Under the pieces are notes generated by a model, which saw only the letters and a program-made list of their open reading frames with translations, was not told the origin of the DNA and did not search any database. A stretch of 34,096 nt of DNA, taken from NCBI GenBank assembly GCA_028277285.1, contig JANQGO010000480.1:1-34096 (forward strand). Reading direction: 5' to 3'. Source of the stretch: Alphaproteobacteria bacterium (GTDB lineage: Bacteria > Pseudomonadota > Alphaproteobacteria > SP197). Both the position numbers and the translations under genes were made by a program. Within the stretch, counting starts at the first letter, position 1, and every line of letters begins with the position of its first letter. Shown in pieces: positions 1-8,197 of the stretch.

Positions 1-254
1 GACACCGACGGCGCCCCTTGTGGCACGAGCCGTGTTCATGGACCCCGGCTCGGGGGCCGGGGTGCGGTAGTGGTGTTGTGCGTGCTGATGGACGGCTTCG
101 GTGCCTGGCGCTTGCCGTCCGACACCGACAACACCGCCGCGTCCCGGGCTTGTCCCGGGACCCATGAACACGGACGCAGGACAGAGGACACCGACGGCGC
201 CCCTTGTGGCACGAGCCGTGTTCATGGACCCCGGCTCAAGGCCGGGGTGTTGGG
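1..254. repeat. REPIN-like hairpin repeat cluster, left end
   Basis: Two copies of a module that begins ACACCGACGGCGCCCC and runs through CGTGTTCATGGACCCCGG into a GGCTC..GGCCGGGGTG hairpin sit about 186 bases apart (near 2-63 and 188-248). Between them, at about 140-172, lies the facing hairpin GTCCCGGGCTTGTCCCGGGAC followed by CATGAACACGG. The facing ATGAACACGG and CCGTGTTCAT arms make the unit a long inverted repeat. Related units occur at 7.7, 21.8 and 28.1 kb. The cluster ends about 12 bases from the prpE stop codon. The window edge cuts it, so its full extent is unknown. Confidence 0.85.
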
Positions 255-265
255 TGGACGGGTGG

Positions 266-2164
266 CTAATCCTTCGCGTAGCCGAGCGGTTTGAGCGCTT
301 CGGTGATCTCGCCCAGGATCGCCGGGTCGTCGATGGTCGGCGGCACGGGCACGTCCTCGCCGTCGGCGATCTGGCGCATGGTCTTGCGCAGGATCTTGCC
401 CGAGCGGGTCTTGGGCAGGCGGTCGACCACGGTAGCGGATTTGAAGCTGGCGACCGGGCCGATCTCGTCGCGCACCATCTGCACGACCTCCTTGACGATC
501 TCCGCGTCCGGCCGGTTGACGCCCGCCTTCAAGACCATGAAGCCGACGGGCACATGGCCCTTCAGCTTGTCGGCGACACCGACCACGGCGCATTCGGCGA
601 CGTCCTGGTGCTTCGACAGCACCTCCTCCATGCCGCCCGTCGACAGGCGATGGCCGGCGACGTTAATCAGGTCGTCGGTGCGGCTCATGATGTAGATATA
701 GCCGTCCTCGTCGATCATGCCGGCGTCGCCGGTTTTGTAGTAGCCGGGGAAATCGGCCATGTAGGCATCGATCAGACCCTGGTCGTTGTTCCACAGCGTC
801 GGCAGGCCGGATGGCGGCAGCGGCAGCTTGACGCAGATGGCGCCGATCTCACCGGTCTTCGCCTTGTGGCCGCCGTCGTCCAGGATGTCGATGGCGTAGC
901 CCGGCACCGGCTTGGTCGGCGAACCGTACTTGACCGGGAAGCGGCCGAGGCCAAGGCAATTGGCCGCCATTGCCCAGCCGGTCTCGGTCTGCCACCAGTG
1001 ATCGATCACCGGGCGGTCCAGGATGCGTTCGGCCCACTGGATGGTGTCGGGGTCGGCACGCTCGCCGGCCAGGAACAGGGTGACGAACTTCGAGAGGTCG
1101 TATTGGCCGACGAACGTGCCGTCGGGATCGTCGCGCTTGATGGCGCGGAACGCGGTCGGCGCGGTAAAGAGCGCCTTGACGCCGTGTTGCGAGATGACGC
1201 GCCAGAAAACACCAGCGTCCGGCGTGCCGACGGGCTTGCCCTCGAAAAGGATGGTGGCGCAGCCGTGCAGCAAAGGCGCGTAGACGATGTAGCTGTGGCC
1301 GACGACCCAGCCGATATCGGACGCCGCCCACCAGACGTCGCCGGGGTCGAGGTCGTAGACCGCCTTCATCGACCACTTCATCGCGACCATGTGGCCGCCG
1401 TTGTCGCGCACCACGCCCTTCGGTTTGCCGGTGGTGCCGGAGGTGTAGAGGATATAGAGCGGGTCGGTCGCCTTGACCGTGACGCAGTCGGCGGGCTCGG
1501 CCTTGGCGAGTTCGTCGTCCCAGTCGAGGTCGCGGCCGGCTTTGAGCTCTTCCGCCTGCTGCTCGCGCTGCAGCACGATGACCTTCTCGGGTTGGTGCGT
1601 GGCGAGCTCGAAGGCTTCGTTCAGGATCGGCATATAGGCGACGATGCGCCCGGGCTCGATGCCGCAGGTCGCGGTCAGGACCAGCTTCGGCGTGGCATCG
1701 TCCAGGCGCTTGGCAACCTCGCTGGCGGCGAAGCCACCGAAGACGACGGAGTGGATCGCGCCCAACCGCGCGCAGGCCAGCATGGCGATGACGGCCTGGG
1801 GCACGGCGGGCATATAGATGAGGACGCGGTCGCCCTTCTCGACGCCGTTCGCCTTCAAGACGCCGGCCATCCGAGCAACGGCGTCTTTCAGTTCGGCGAA
1901 GGTCCAGGTCTTGATGACGCCGGTGATCGGGCTGTCATAGATCAGCGCCCGCTGGTCGCCCCTGCCCGCGTCGACATGGCGGTCGACGGCGTTGAAGCAG
2001 GTGTTAGTCTCCGCACCGTCGAACCAGCGGTAGAAGGGCGGGTTGTCGTCGTCGAGAACGCGGTCCCAGGGTTTCGACCAGTCGATATCGGCCGCCAGAT
2101 CGCCCCAGAACCCTTCCGGATCCTCCAGCGAGCGGCGATAGGCTTCGTCATAGGCCCGCGTCAT
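266..2164 (-). CDS. prpE: Propionyl-CoA synthetase (acetyl-CoA synthetase-like, AMP-forming)
   Basis: It activates propionate (or another short carboxylate) with ATP and CoA to the acyl-CoA through an acyl-adenylate, in the cytoplasm. The protein has 632 residues, the usual length for PrpE/Acs. The N-terminal cap (about 1-60) is of the acetyl-CoA synthetase type. The adenylate-forming core carries the P-loop YTSGTTGKPKG at 240-250 and the adenine-site motif DHWWQTETGW at 388-397. The C-terminal catalytic lysine is in KTRSGK (about K590). The DHWWQTETGW context and overall pattern fit PrpE/ACSS3 better than Acs, but substrate cannot be proven from sequence. The start is well placed after GGGAGGCAACC. 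No prpB/C/D genes are adjacent, so a methylcitrate operon is not shown here. A hairpin repeat cluster follows its stop directly. Confidence 0.9.
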   Translation of the reverse strand: MTRAYDEAYRRSLEDPEGFWGDLAADIDWSKPWDRVLDDDNPPFYRWFDGAETNTCFNAVDRHVDAGRGDQRALIYDSPITGVIKTWTFAELKDAVARMAGVLKANGVEKGDRVLIYMPAVPQAVIAMLACARLGAIHSVVFGGFAASEVAKRLDDATPKLVLTATCGIEPGRIVAYMPILNEAFELATHQPEKVIVLQREQQAEELKAGRDLDWDDELAKAEPADCVTVKATDPLYILYTSGTTGKPKGVVRDNGGHMVAMKWSMKAVYDLDPGDVWWAASDIGWVVGHSYIVYAPLLHGCATILFEGKPVGTPDAGVFWRVISQHGVKALFTAPTAFRAIKRDDPDGTFVGQYDLSKFVTLFLAGERADPDTIQWAERILDRPVIDHWWQTETGWAMAANCLGLGRFPVKYGSPTKPVPGYAIDILDDGGHKAKTGEIGAICVKLPLPPSGLPTLWNNDQGLIDAYMADFPGYYKTGDAGMIDEDGYIYIMSRTDDLINVAGHRLSTGGMEEVLSKHQDVAECAVVGVADKLKGHVPVGFMVLKAGVNRPDAEIVKEVVQMVRDEIGPVASFKSATVVDRLPKTRSGKILRKTMRQIADGEDVPVPPTIDDPAILGEITEALKPLGYAKD

Positions 2165-2251
2165 GGTTGCCTCCCCGTTTTCCCTGAACCTCTTATCACC
2201 GGGTATGCCACTTCCCCTTGCGCCAAATCAACTGTGGCCGGTGCCGCCGTT

Positions 2252-2410
2252 CACCCTCTCCCCGACGAGGGAGAGGGCCGGGGTGAGGGGGCCGCGCGCG
2301 ACAGCGCGCCTGGATAGTCGGCGCCGTCGTTTCCCACGCACACACCCCTCACCCAGCTTCGTCTAAGGCGCTGACGCGCCTAAGCCTGCGCATCCCTCTC
2401 CCTCAAGGGG
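2252..2410. repeat. Palindromic CCCTCACCC-type intergenic repeat
   Basis: The spacer between prpE and the solute-binding protein gene is filled with nested palindromes. A CCCTCTCC/GGAGAGGG hairpin lies at about 2254-2276. GGGTGAGGGG at 2281-2290 pairs perfectly with CCCCTCACCC at 2345-2354. The stretch 2363-2400 recurs in reverse orientation at 27100-27137 with 36 of 38 bases matching. No coding signal is visible. It is a dispersed intergenic repeat. Confidence 0.75.
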
Positions 2411-2451
2411 CGAGGGAAAACAGTAAGACGCTGAATCACAACAGAGCTTGG

Positions 2452-3408
2452 TTATGGGTCGAGGAAGTAGGCATCGGTCGACGGCACCGTGTCGATCAAT
2501 TGGTGGTTGGCCAGGAAGGACGCGAAGCTGTCGAAGCGCGCGCGGTCGACGAGGCCCGGGCGCAGCGCGAAGAACGGCGCGGTCGCGTGCCAGGATCTGT
2601 AGTTCAGCGTGTCGTCGAGCTTGTCGTCGTACTTGATGAAGTCGAGCCAGGCTGATTCCGGATCGTCGGCGATGGCGCGCGCGCCGCGTTCGACGGCGGT
2701 CAGGAACCTGGCGACGACGTCGGCATCGACGTTGTTCCGGTCGACGATATAGAGAAGCTCGCTATAGGGCGGGATCGCCTGGTCTTCGATGTCGAGCACG
2801 CGGGGCGTCTTACCCGCCATGTCGAGCTGATAGGGCTCGAAGTTGCGGTAGACATCGGTCAGCGCGTCGACCTTGCCGTCGAGCAGCGCCGGCACCATCG
2901 CGAAGCCGACGTCGACCAGCGTGATGTCGTCCATGGTGATCCCGTGGGCCGCCAACGAGATCTGGAAGAGAGCGCGCTCGACCTTCTCGCTGTCGGCATA
3001 GCCGATCTTCTTGCCGCTGAGATCCGCGATCGATTGAATGGGACTATCCTCGAGCACCAGCACGACGTTGAGCGGCACGGGGATGAGTGTGCCGACGACG
3101 GCCAGCGAACTGCCGCCGGCGATCTCGATCTGGGTGCGCGGCTGATCGGACATGCCGATCATGGCGCGCCCGTCGAGCACCATGGTGACGTTGTCCATGG
3201 TGTCGGTCGGCGTCACGATGGTGACGTCCAGGCCGGCATCGGTGAAGTAACCGCGCTCCAGCGCCACGATGACCGGACCGTGGTCGGGGTTGACGAACCA
3301 GTCGACGCCGATGTTGACCTTCTTGAGCGTCTCGTCGGCCATGGACGACGCGGCGAAAAGACACATTAGAGCGGCCGCGACGCCGCGAACGAACCACCGG
3401 GTCATCAT
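2452..3408 (-). CDS. ABC transporter substrate-binding protein, NMT1/THI5-like
   Basis: This is a periplasmic solute-binding protein of the NMT1/THI5 (SsuA/ThiY-like) family, which delivers small aromatic or sulfonate-like ligands to ABC permeases. Residues 1-24 form a Sec signal peptide (hydrophobic AAALMCLFAASSMA, cleaved before DE). The mature protein opens with the family pattern VNIGVDWFVNPDHGPVIVA and continues through GYFTDAGLDVTIV. A Shine-Dalgarno AGGAGG lies 3 bases before the first of two consecutive ATGs and 6 before the second, so the start may be 3405. No permease or ATPase gene is next to it on either side, so its partner transporter must be elsewhere. The ligand is unknown; a thiamine-precursor pyrimidine is one family possibility. 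Confidence 0.8.
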   Translation of the reverse strand: MMTRWFVRGVAAALMCLFAASSMADETLKKVNIGVDWFVNPDHGPVIVALERGYFTDAGLDVTIVTPTDTMDNVTMVLDGRAMIGMSDQPRTQIEIAGGSSLAVVGTLIPVPLNVVLVLEDSPIQSIADLSGKKIGYADSEKVERALFQISLAAHGITMDDITLVDVGFAMVPALLDGKVDALTDVYRNFEPYQLDMAGKTPRVLDIEDQAIPPYSELLYIVDRNNVDADVVARFLTAVERGARAIADDPESAWLDFIKYDDKLDDTLNYRSWHATAPFFALRPGLVDRARFDSFASFLANHQLIDTVPSTDAYFLDP

Positions 3409-3530
3409 GAACCTCCTGGTGTTTGACAGCGGATCTTCATCTTACCAGCAATTCCGCGCCGTTCCGGTGGCCGTTGCAATCCACCGGCGCGTCGGGCATC
3501 TAAGAACACGGTTCGGTACGGGAGGCCGCG

Positions 3531-5174
3531 ATGGCCAAAACCAGCATCTATGACGACCATTTGGGGCGGAACGCGGCCAATCATGTGCCGTTGACGCCGC
3601 TTTCGATCCTGCCCCGGACCGCGGCGATCTATCCCGAGCGCACGGCCTATATTCACGGTCCCCTCAAGCGGACCTACCGCGAGTATCACGAGCGCTGCCG
3701 CCAGCTTGCCTCTGCCCTTGCCGCGCGCGGTATCGGCAAGGGCGACACGGTGGCGATCATGGCCGCCAACATCCCGGCCTTCCTCGAAGCCAGTTTTGGC
3801 GTGCCGGCGACCGGCGGCGTCTTGAACTCGCTTAACACAAGGCTCGACGCGTCGGCCATCGCCTTCATCCTGGACCATGGCGAAGCCAAGGTGCTGCTGA
3901 CCGACACCGCGTTCTCCGGCGTCATCAAGGAGGCGCTCGCCCAGGCCAAGGTCAAGCCGCTGGTGATCGACATCGACGATGCGGAGAACAAGGCCGGCGG
4001 CGAACGCCTGGGCGAGATCGAATACGAGGACTTCATCGCCGACGGCGATCCCGAAGGGCCGTGGCGCATGCCCGACGACGAGTGGGACGCGATCACGCTG
4101 AACTATACGTCGGGCACGACCGGTGACCCGAAGGGTGTCGTCTATCATCACCGCGGCGCTTACCTGCTCGCCATGGGCAACGTGCTGTCGTGGGCGATGC
4201 CGCGCGAGCCGATCTATCTGTGGACCCTGCCGATGTTCCATTGCAACGGCTGGTGTTTCCCGTGGACCCTGCCGCTGGTGACCGGCACCAGCGTGTGCCT
4301 GCGCCAAGTCGCGGCCAAGCCGATCTTCGACGCCATCGCCGATCATCAGGTGACGCATTTCTGCGGCGCGCCGATCGTCTTGAACATGCTGATCAACGCC
4401 AAGCCGGAGGAACGGCGGACGTGGGACCACAAGGTCCAGGTGATGACGGCGGCAAGCGCGCCGCCGGCTTCGGTCCTGGCGCATATGGACGAAATGGGTT
4501 TCGACGTCGCCCACGTCTACGGCCTGACCGAGACCTATGGCCCGGCGGCGGTCTGCGCCTGGCATGACGAATGGGACGACCTGCCAATCGAGGACAAAGC
4601 CGATCTTAAGGCGCGCCAGGGCGTCGCCTACCCTGTGCTGGAGGCGCTGACCGTCGGCGACGCGGAAACCTGCGAGCCCGTGCCCGCCGACGGCGAGACC
4701 ATGGGCGAGGTCCTGTTCCGCGGCAATGTCGTGATGAAGGGGTACCTGAAGAACCCCAAGTCGACGGACGCCGCGTTTGCCGGCGGCTGGTTCCATTCCG
4801 GCGATCTCGGCGTTTTGCATCCCGACGGCTACATCCAACTGAAAGACCGCGCCAAGGACATCATCATCTCCGGCGGCGAGAACATCTCGACCCTGGAGGT
4901 CGAGAGCGTGCTTTACCGCCACCCCCAGGTGCTGGAGGCCGCCGTCGTCGCGCGGCCCGACGACAAATGGGGCGAAACGCCGTGCGCCTTCGTCACGCTG
5001 AAAGACGGCGAAGCGGCGAGCGAGGAGGAGATTATCGACTTCTGCCGCGATAACATGGCGCACTTCAAGGCGCCCAAGAGGGTCGTGTTCGGCGCTCTGC
5101 CCAAGACCTCGACCGGCAAGGTGCAGAAGTACGTGCTGCGCGATCTGGCCAGCGCGATGAACCAGCAGGACTAG
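3531..5174 (+). CDS. AMP-dependent acyl-CoA synthetase (medium-chain/DmdB-like)
   Basis: This cytoplasmic ligase forms acyl-CoA from a carboxylic acid, ATP and CoA. It has 547 residues. The P-loop YTSGTTGDPKGVVYHHRGA is near residue 188, the YGLTETYGP adenylate motif lies mid-protein, and the hinge GWFHSGDLG...DRAKDIIISGGENIS precedes the catalytic lysine in KTSTGK near the C-terminus. The YHHRGAYL stretch after the P-loop is typical of a group that includes 3-methylmercaptopropionyl-CoA ligase DmdB and several medium-chain acyl-CoA synthetases. I infer a medium-chain or methylmercaptopropionate-like substrate but cannot choose. GGGAGG lies 5 bases before the ATG. hldE begins 5 bases after its stop, so the two are probably co-transcribed, an unusual pairing. 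Confidence 0.85.
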   Translation: MAKTSIYDDHLGRNAANHVPLTPLSILPRTAAIYPERTAYIHGPLKRTYREYHERCRQLASALAARGIGKGDTVAIMAANIPAFLEASFGVPATGGVLNSLNTRLDASAIAFILDHGEAKVLLTDTAFSGVIKEALAQAKVKPLVIDIDDAENKAGGERLGEIEYEDFIADGDPEGPWRMPDDEWDAITLNYTSGTTGDPKGVVYHHRGAYLLAMGNVLSWAMPREPIYLWTLPMFHCNGWCFPWTLPLVTGTSVCLRQVAAKPIFDAIADHQVTHFCGAPIVLNMLINAKPEERRTWDHKVQVMTAASAPPASVLAHMDEMGFDVAHVYGLTETYGPAAVCAWHDEWDDLPIEDKADLKARQGVAYPVLEALTVGDAETCEPVPADGETMGEVLFRGNVVMKGYLKNPKSTDAAFAGGWFHSGDLGVLHPDGYIQLKDRAKDIIISGGENISTLEVESVLYRHPQVLEAAVVARPDDKWGETPCAFVTLKDGEAASEEEIIDFCRDNMAHFKAPKRVVFGALPKTSTGKVQKYVLRDLASAMNQQD

Positions 5175-5179
5175 AGCCG

Positions 5180-6643
5180 ATGCCTGAAAAACAAGCGCTT
5201 CTTTCCGCCGTCGGCGGCCTGGCCGGCGCGCAGGTCATGTGCATCGGCGACCTGATGCTGGACCGCTTCGTCTATGGCGAGGTCGACCGCGTCTCGCCGG
5301 AAGCGCCGATCCCGGTGTTCCTGGTCGGCAACGACGAGAGCATGCTGGGCGGCGCCGGCAATGTGGTGCGCAACCTGGTGGCGCTGGGGCTTGAGGCGTG
5401 CCTGGTCGCCGTCGTCGGCGACGATCCGACCGGCCACGATCTCGTCGAGATGGTCGGCGAGGAACCCGCGATCGAGCCTTATCTGCTGGTCGAGCGCGCG
5501 CGCCGTTCGACGACCAAGGTGCGCTATGTCGCCGGCGGCCAACAGATGCTGCGCGCCGACCGCGAGACCGACCGGCCGATCGAGGCGACGACGCGCGCGC
5601 GCATCATCGATGTCGTCGCCACGGGACTGGACGGTGTCGGCGCGCTGATCCTGTCGGACTATGCCAAGGGCGTGCTGGCGGGCGATCTGCTGGAGACCGT
5701 CATTGGACACGCGCGTGACGCCGGCGTGCCCGTCGTCGTCGACCCGAAGGGCGGCGACTTTTCCATCTACCGCGGCGCGACCGTCCTGACGCCCAACCGC
5801 AAGGAGCTGACCCAGGCGACCCGCATGCTGGCCGAGACCGACGACGAGATCGTCGCCGCCGCCCGGCGCGCGATCGAGGACTGCGGCGTCGACGCGATCC
5901 TGGCGACCCGCGGCGCCGACGGCCTGTCGCTGGTCACCGCCGACGGCACGGTCGTCCACATGCCGGCCGAAGCGCGCGAGGTCTACGACGTCTCAGGCGC
6001 CGGCGACACGGTGGTCGCGACCATCGCCGCGGCGCTGGCGCGCCAGATGGACCTGACGTCCGCGGCCAGGCTGGCGAACATTGCCGGCGGCATCGTCGTC
6101 GGCAAGATCGGCACCGCCGTCGTCCACCGCGAGGACCTGGAGCGGGTCTTGCGCGCGGAGTCCCTGCACGCCAACGAAGACAAGATCATCTCCGCCGACG
6201 CCGCCGCCGATCAGGTGAAGCGCTGGCGCGCCCAGGGCCAGAAGATCGGTTTCACCAACGGCTGCTTCGACCTGCTGCACCCCGGCCATGTCTCGCTGAT
6301 GCGCCAGGCCCGGGCGCGCTGCGACCGGCTGATCGTGGGGCTGAACAGCGACACCTCGGTCGCGCGCCTCAAAGGGGCCGACCGGCCGGTGCAGGACGAG
6401 TCCGCCCGCGCCCAGGTCATTGCGTCGCTCGGCGATGTCGACGCGGTGGTGATCTTCGATGAGGACACGCCGCTGGCGCTTCTGGAAAAGCTGCGGCCGG
6501 ACGTGTTGATCAAGGGGGCCGACTATACGGAGGACCAGGTCGTCGGCGCCGCCGAGGTCAGGTCATGGGGCGGCGACGTCTATCTGGCCGAAATCGTGGA
6601 CGGCCAGAGCACGTCGACGACGATTTCCCGGCTGACCGCTTGA
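5180..6643 (+). CDS. hldE: Bifunctional heptose-7-P kinase / heptose-1-P adenylyltransferase
   Basis: HldE phosphorylates D-glycero-beta-D-manno-heptose 7-phosphate at C1 and later adenylylates heptose 1-phosphate, giving the ADP-heptose precursor of LPS inner core. The 487-residue protein has both domains in the usual order. A PfkB/ribokinase domain covers about 10-325, with the GG motif GGAGNVVRNL near 57-66 and the catalytic GAGD at 273-276. A nucleotidyltransferase domain covers about 355-487, with FTNGCFDLLHPGH (HPGH at 367-370) and the end motif STSTTISRL. Length matches the family, so nothing appears truncated. The preceding acyl-CoA ligase stops 5 bases upstream, and an AGGA overlapping that end may serve as the ribosome site. 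No other LPS genes are in the window. Confidence 0.95.
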   Translation: MPEKQALLSAVGGLAGAQVMCIGDLMLDRFVYGEVDRVSPEAPIPVFLVGNDESMLGGAGNVVRNLVALGLEACLVAVVGDDPTGHDLVEMVGEEPAIEPYLLVERARRSTTKVRYVAGGQQMLRADRETDRPIEATTRARIIDVVATGLDGVGALILSDYAKGVLAGDLLETVIGHARDAGVPVVVDPKGGDFSIYRGATVLTPNRKELTQATRMLAETDDEIVAAARRAIEDCGVDAILATRGADGLSLVTADGTVVHMPAEAREVYDVSGAGDTVVATIAAALARQMDLTSAARLANIAGGIVVGKIGTAVVHREDLERVLRAESLHANEDKIISADAAADQVKRWRAQGQKIGFTNGCFDLLHPGHVSLMRQARARCDRLIVGLNSDTSVARLKGADRPVQDESARAQVIASLGDVDAVVIFDEDTPLALLEKLRPDVLIKGADYTEDQVVGAAEVRSWGGDVYLAEIVDGQSTSTTISRLTA

Positions 6644-6705
6644 TCACATGATGCGTACGAGGTTTGCCTGACGGCACGCCTTCCGGTGCCGGGCTACGCT
6701 TCCGG

Positions 6706-6734
6706 GGTCGGGCCGCCATGGTTTCGGCCCGACC
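6706..6734. repeat. Perfect 10-bp stem hairpin downstream of hldE
   Basis: GGTCGGGCCG and CGGCCCGACC flank a 9-base loop. No U-tract follows on the plus strand, so it is not a canonical intrinsic terminator for hldE, but it may protect the 3' end or act with Rho. It lies just beside the minus-strand terminator of the DUF465 gene. Confidence 0.55.
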
Positions 6735-6740
6735 GGCAAC

Positions 6741-6771
6741 AAAAAACCCGGAGCGCTGATGCGATCCGGGT
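6741..6771 (-). terminator. Rho-independent terminator of the DUF465 gene
   Basis: Read on the minus strand, ACCCGGA, a 12-base loop and TCCGGGT form a 7-bp stem that runs straight into TTTTT. It starts about 10 bases after the stop codon of the DUF465 gene. Stem, loop and U-tract are all present. Confidence 0.8.
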
Positions 6772-6781
6772 GTGCGAGAGG

Positions 6782-6952
6782 CTAGGAGAAGCCCTCCCTC
6801 TTGGCGAGTTCTTCCTTGACCTTCAACTTCTCCCTCTTCAACTCGGTCAGGTGTACCTGATCGGGGAGAGGACGGCTGATTTCTTCGTCAATCTGACGCT
6901 CGAGATCAGCGTGCACGGTCTCCAATTCCGCCATATCAACCATTTGGCCCAT
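6782..6952 (-). CDS. DUF465 (YdcH-like) small coiled-coil protein
   Basis: A short charged protein of about 56 residues. The pattern LERQIDEEISRPLPDQVHLTELKREKLKVKEEL is typical of DUF465/YdcH: two short helices around a proline hinge (PLPDQ) with a conserved LKREKLKVKEE end, predicted to form an antiparallel coiled coil. Its function is not known in the family. A longer form using GTG at 6979 would add nine residues. I prefer the ATG at 6952 because TCTGGAGGTGCCG puts GGAGG 5 bases before it. It is transcribed away from ubiX, so the 130-base gap upstream probably holds divergent promoters, and a clear intrinsic terminator follows it. Confidence 0.8.
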   Translation of the reverse strand: MGQMVDMAELETVHADLERQIDEEISRPLPDQVHLTELKREKLKVKEELAKREGFS

Positions 6953-7082
6953 CGGCACCTCCAGATTAAGGTTGCTCACACATGGACCACGTGGTGCGCA
7001 TCACGGCCTTGTTCAAGCTGGAACCAAGCCGGATGCGCGCCGTCATGGTCCTAACGAAATAGTATAGCCGGGGACAACGACC

Positions 7083-7667
7083 ATGGCGACTCCACAAAGG
7101 CTGATTGTTGGAATCAGCGGCGCTTCGGGCGTTGTCTACGGCATCCGTTTGCTCGAGGCGTTGCGCGATCTGACGATCGAAAGCCATCTCGTCATGTCGA
7201 AAACCGCGGAATTGACGGCTTCCTACGAGTCGTCTCTTTCCGGAGCGAAGATCCGGGCGCTGGCCGATCATGTCCACAAGGACGGCGATCTCGGCGCGCT
7301 GCCCTCCAGCGGCTCCTTCAAGACGCTAGGTATGGTGGTGGCGCCGTGCTCCATACGCAGCATGTCGGAGATCGCGACGGGCACCACAACCACGCTTCTG
7401 ACCCGCGCCGCCGACGTGACCTTGAAGGAAAAACGCCGTCTTGTCCTGATGGTGCGCGAGACCCCGCTGCATGCCGGGCACCTGCGCAACATGCTGGCGC
7501 TGGCCGAGATGGGCGCCGTCATCGCCCCGCCCGTGCCGGCCTTCTACACCAAGCCCCGGACGATCGACGACCTGGTCGACCATGCTGTCGGGCGGGTCTT
7601 GGACCTGTTCGACATCGACAACGATCTCGCCAAACGCTGGGACAAGATCCACCCCAAGGACGGCTAG
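7083..7667 (+). CDS. ubiX: Flavin prenyltransferase UbiX
   Basis: UbiX joins dimethylallyl phosphate to FMN to make prenylated FMN, the cofactor of UbiD-type decarboxylases, including the one in ubiquinone synthesis. The 194-residue flavoprotein begins with the FMN-binding pattern VGISGASGVVYGIRLLEAL at 9-27. It carries the family stretches LVMSKTAEL, APCSIRSMSEIATGTTTTLLTRAADVTLKE and RLVLMVRETPLH, ending with a region covering PPVPAFYTKP. The length is normal. The start ATG follows GGGGACAACGACC. No ubiD gene is adjacent, but a COQ9-family gene lies about 10 kb downstream, so the window holds two separate ubiquinone-related genes. Confidence 0.95.
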   Translation: MATPQRLIVGISGASGVVYGIRLLEALRDLTIESHLVMSKTAELTASYESSLSGAKIRALADHVHKDGDLGALPSSGSFKTLGMVVAPCSIRSMSEIATGTTTTLLTRAADVTLKEKRRLVLMVRETPLHAGHLRNMLALAEMGAVIAPPVPAFYTKPRTIDDLVDHAVGRVLDLFDIDNDLAKRWDKIHPKDG

Positions 7668-7685
7668 CCGCCCACATCACCATCG

Positions 7686-8157
7686 CGTCCCGGGCTTGAC
7701 CCGGGACTTATGAACACGGGCCCTTCCGATATGGCGCCGGGTGCGCCTCTCACGTCTGGTCCCGTGTTCTTGGACCCCGGCTCGGGGGCCGGGGTGCGGT
7801 GGTGGTTTTGTGCGTGCCCGTCGACGACGTCATCGCCCGCCGTCTATCACCGAAAACACCGCCGCGTCCCGGGCTTGACCCGGGACCCATGAACACGGGC
7901 CCTTCCGATATGGCGCCGGGTGCGTCCCTCACGTCTGGTCCCGTGTTCATGGACCCCGGCTCAAGGCCGGGGTGCGCCGTTGTTTTTGGTGCGTGCTGAT
8001 GGACGGCTTTGGCGTCTGCCGTCCACTGCGAACATCACCATCGCGTCCCGAGCTTGACCCGGGACCCATGAACATGGGCCCTTCCGATGCGGCGTCGGGT
8101 GCGCCCCTCACGTCTGGTCACGTGTTCATGGACCCCGGCTCGGGGGCCGGGGTGCGG
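7686..8157. repeat. Tandem array of three 179-base REPIN-like units
   Basis: The 530-base gap between the convergent genes ubiX and the TIGR02444-type gene is filled by three units starting at 7686, 7865 and 8044, a regular 179-base period. Each unit has hairpin CGTCCCGGGCTTGACCCGGG, then CCATGAACACGGGCCC, a roughly 40-base core, then the inverted CCCGTGTTCATGGACCCC and hairpin GGCT(C/CAAG)..GGCCGGGGTG. Spacers contain variants of GTGCGTGCTGATGGACGGC, shared with the cluster at 1-254. No gene is supported; open frames here are artefacts of the repeat. Confidence 0.9.
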
Positions 8158-8197
8158 TTTGGTGTGGGTGGCGTCGCCGTGGCGGGAAGACGGGAGG

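Noticed and set aside
101-2317. Long plus-strand open frame opposite prpE
   Set aside because: It is a shadow of the GC-rich prpE gene on the other strand: His/Asp/Arg/Val-rich composition, no family match, and it runs through the repeat cluster.
3405-5063. Long minus-strand open frame opposite the acyl-CoA ligase
   Set aside because: Composition is typical of an antisense frame of a high-GC gene and the plus-strand ligase motifs are complete.
7700-8150. Small open frames encoding MDPGSRPG-type peptides within the hairpin arrays
   Set aside because: They come from the hairpins and ATGAACACGG arms read in several frames on both strands, vary between copies, lack ribosome sites and lie only within the repeat. 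They are annotation artefacts.
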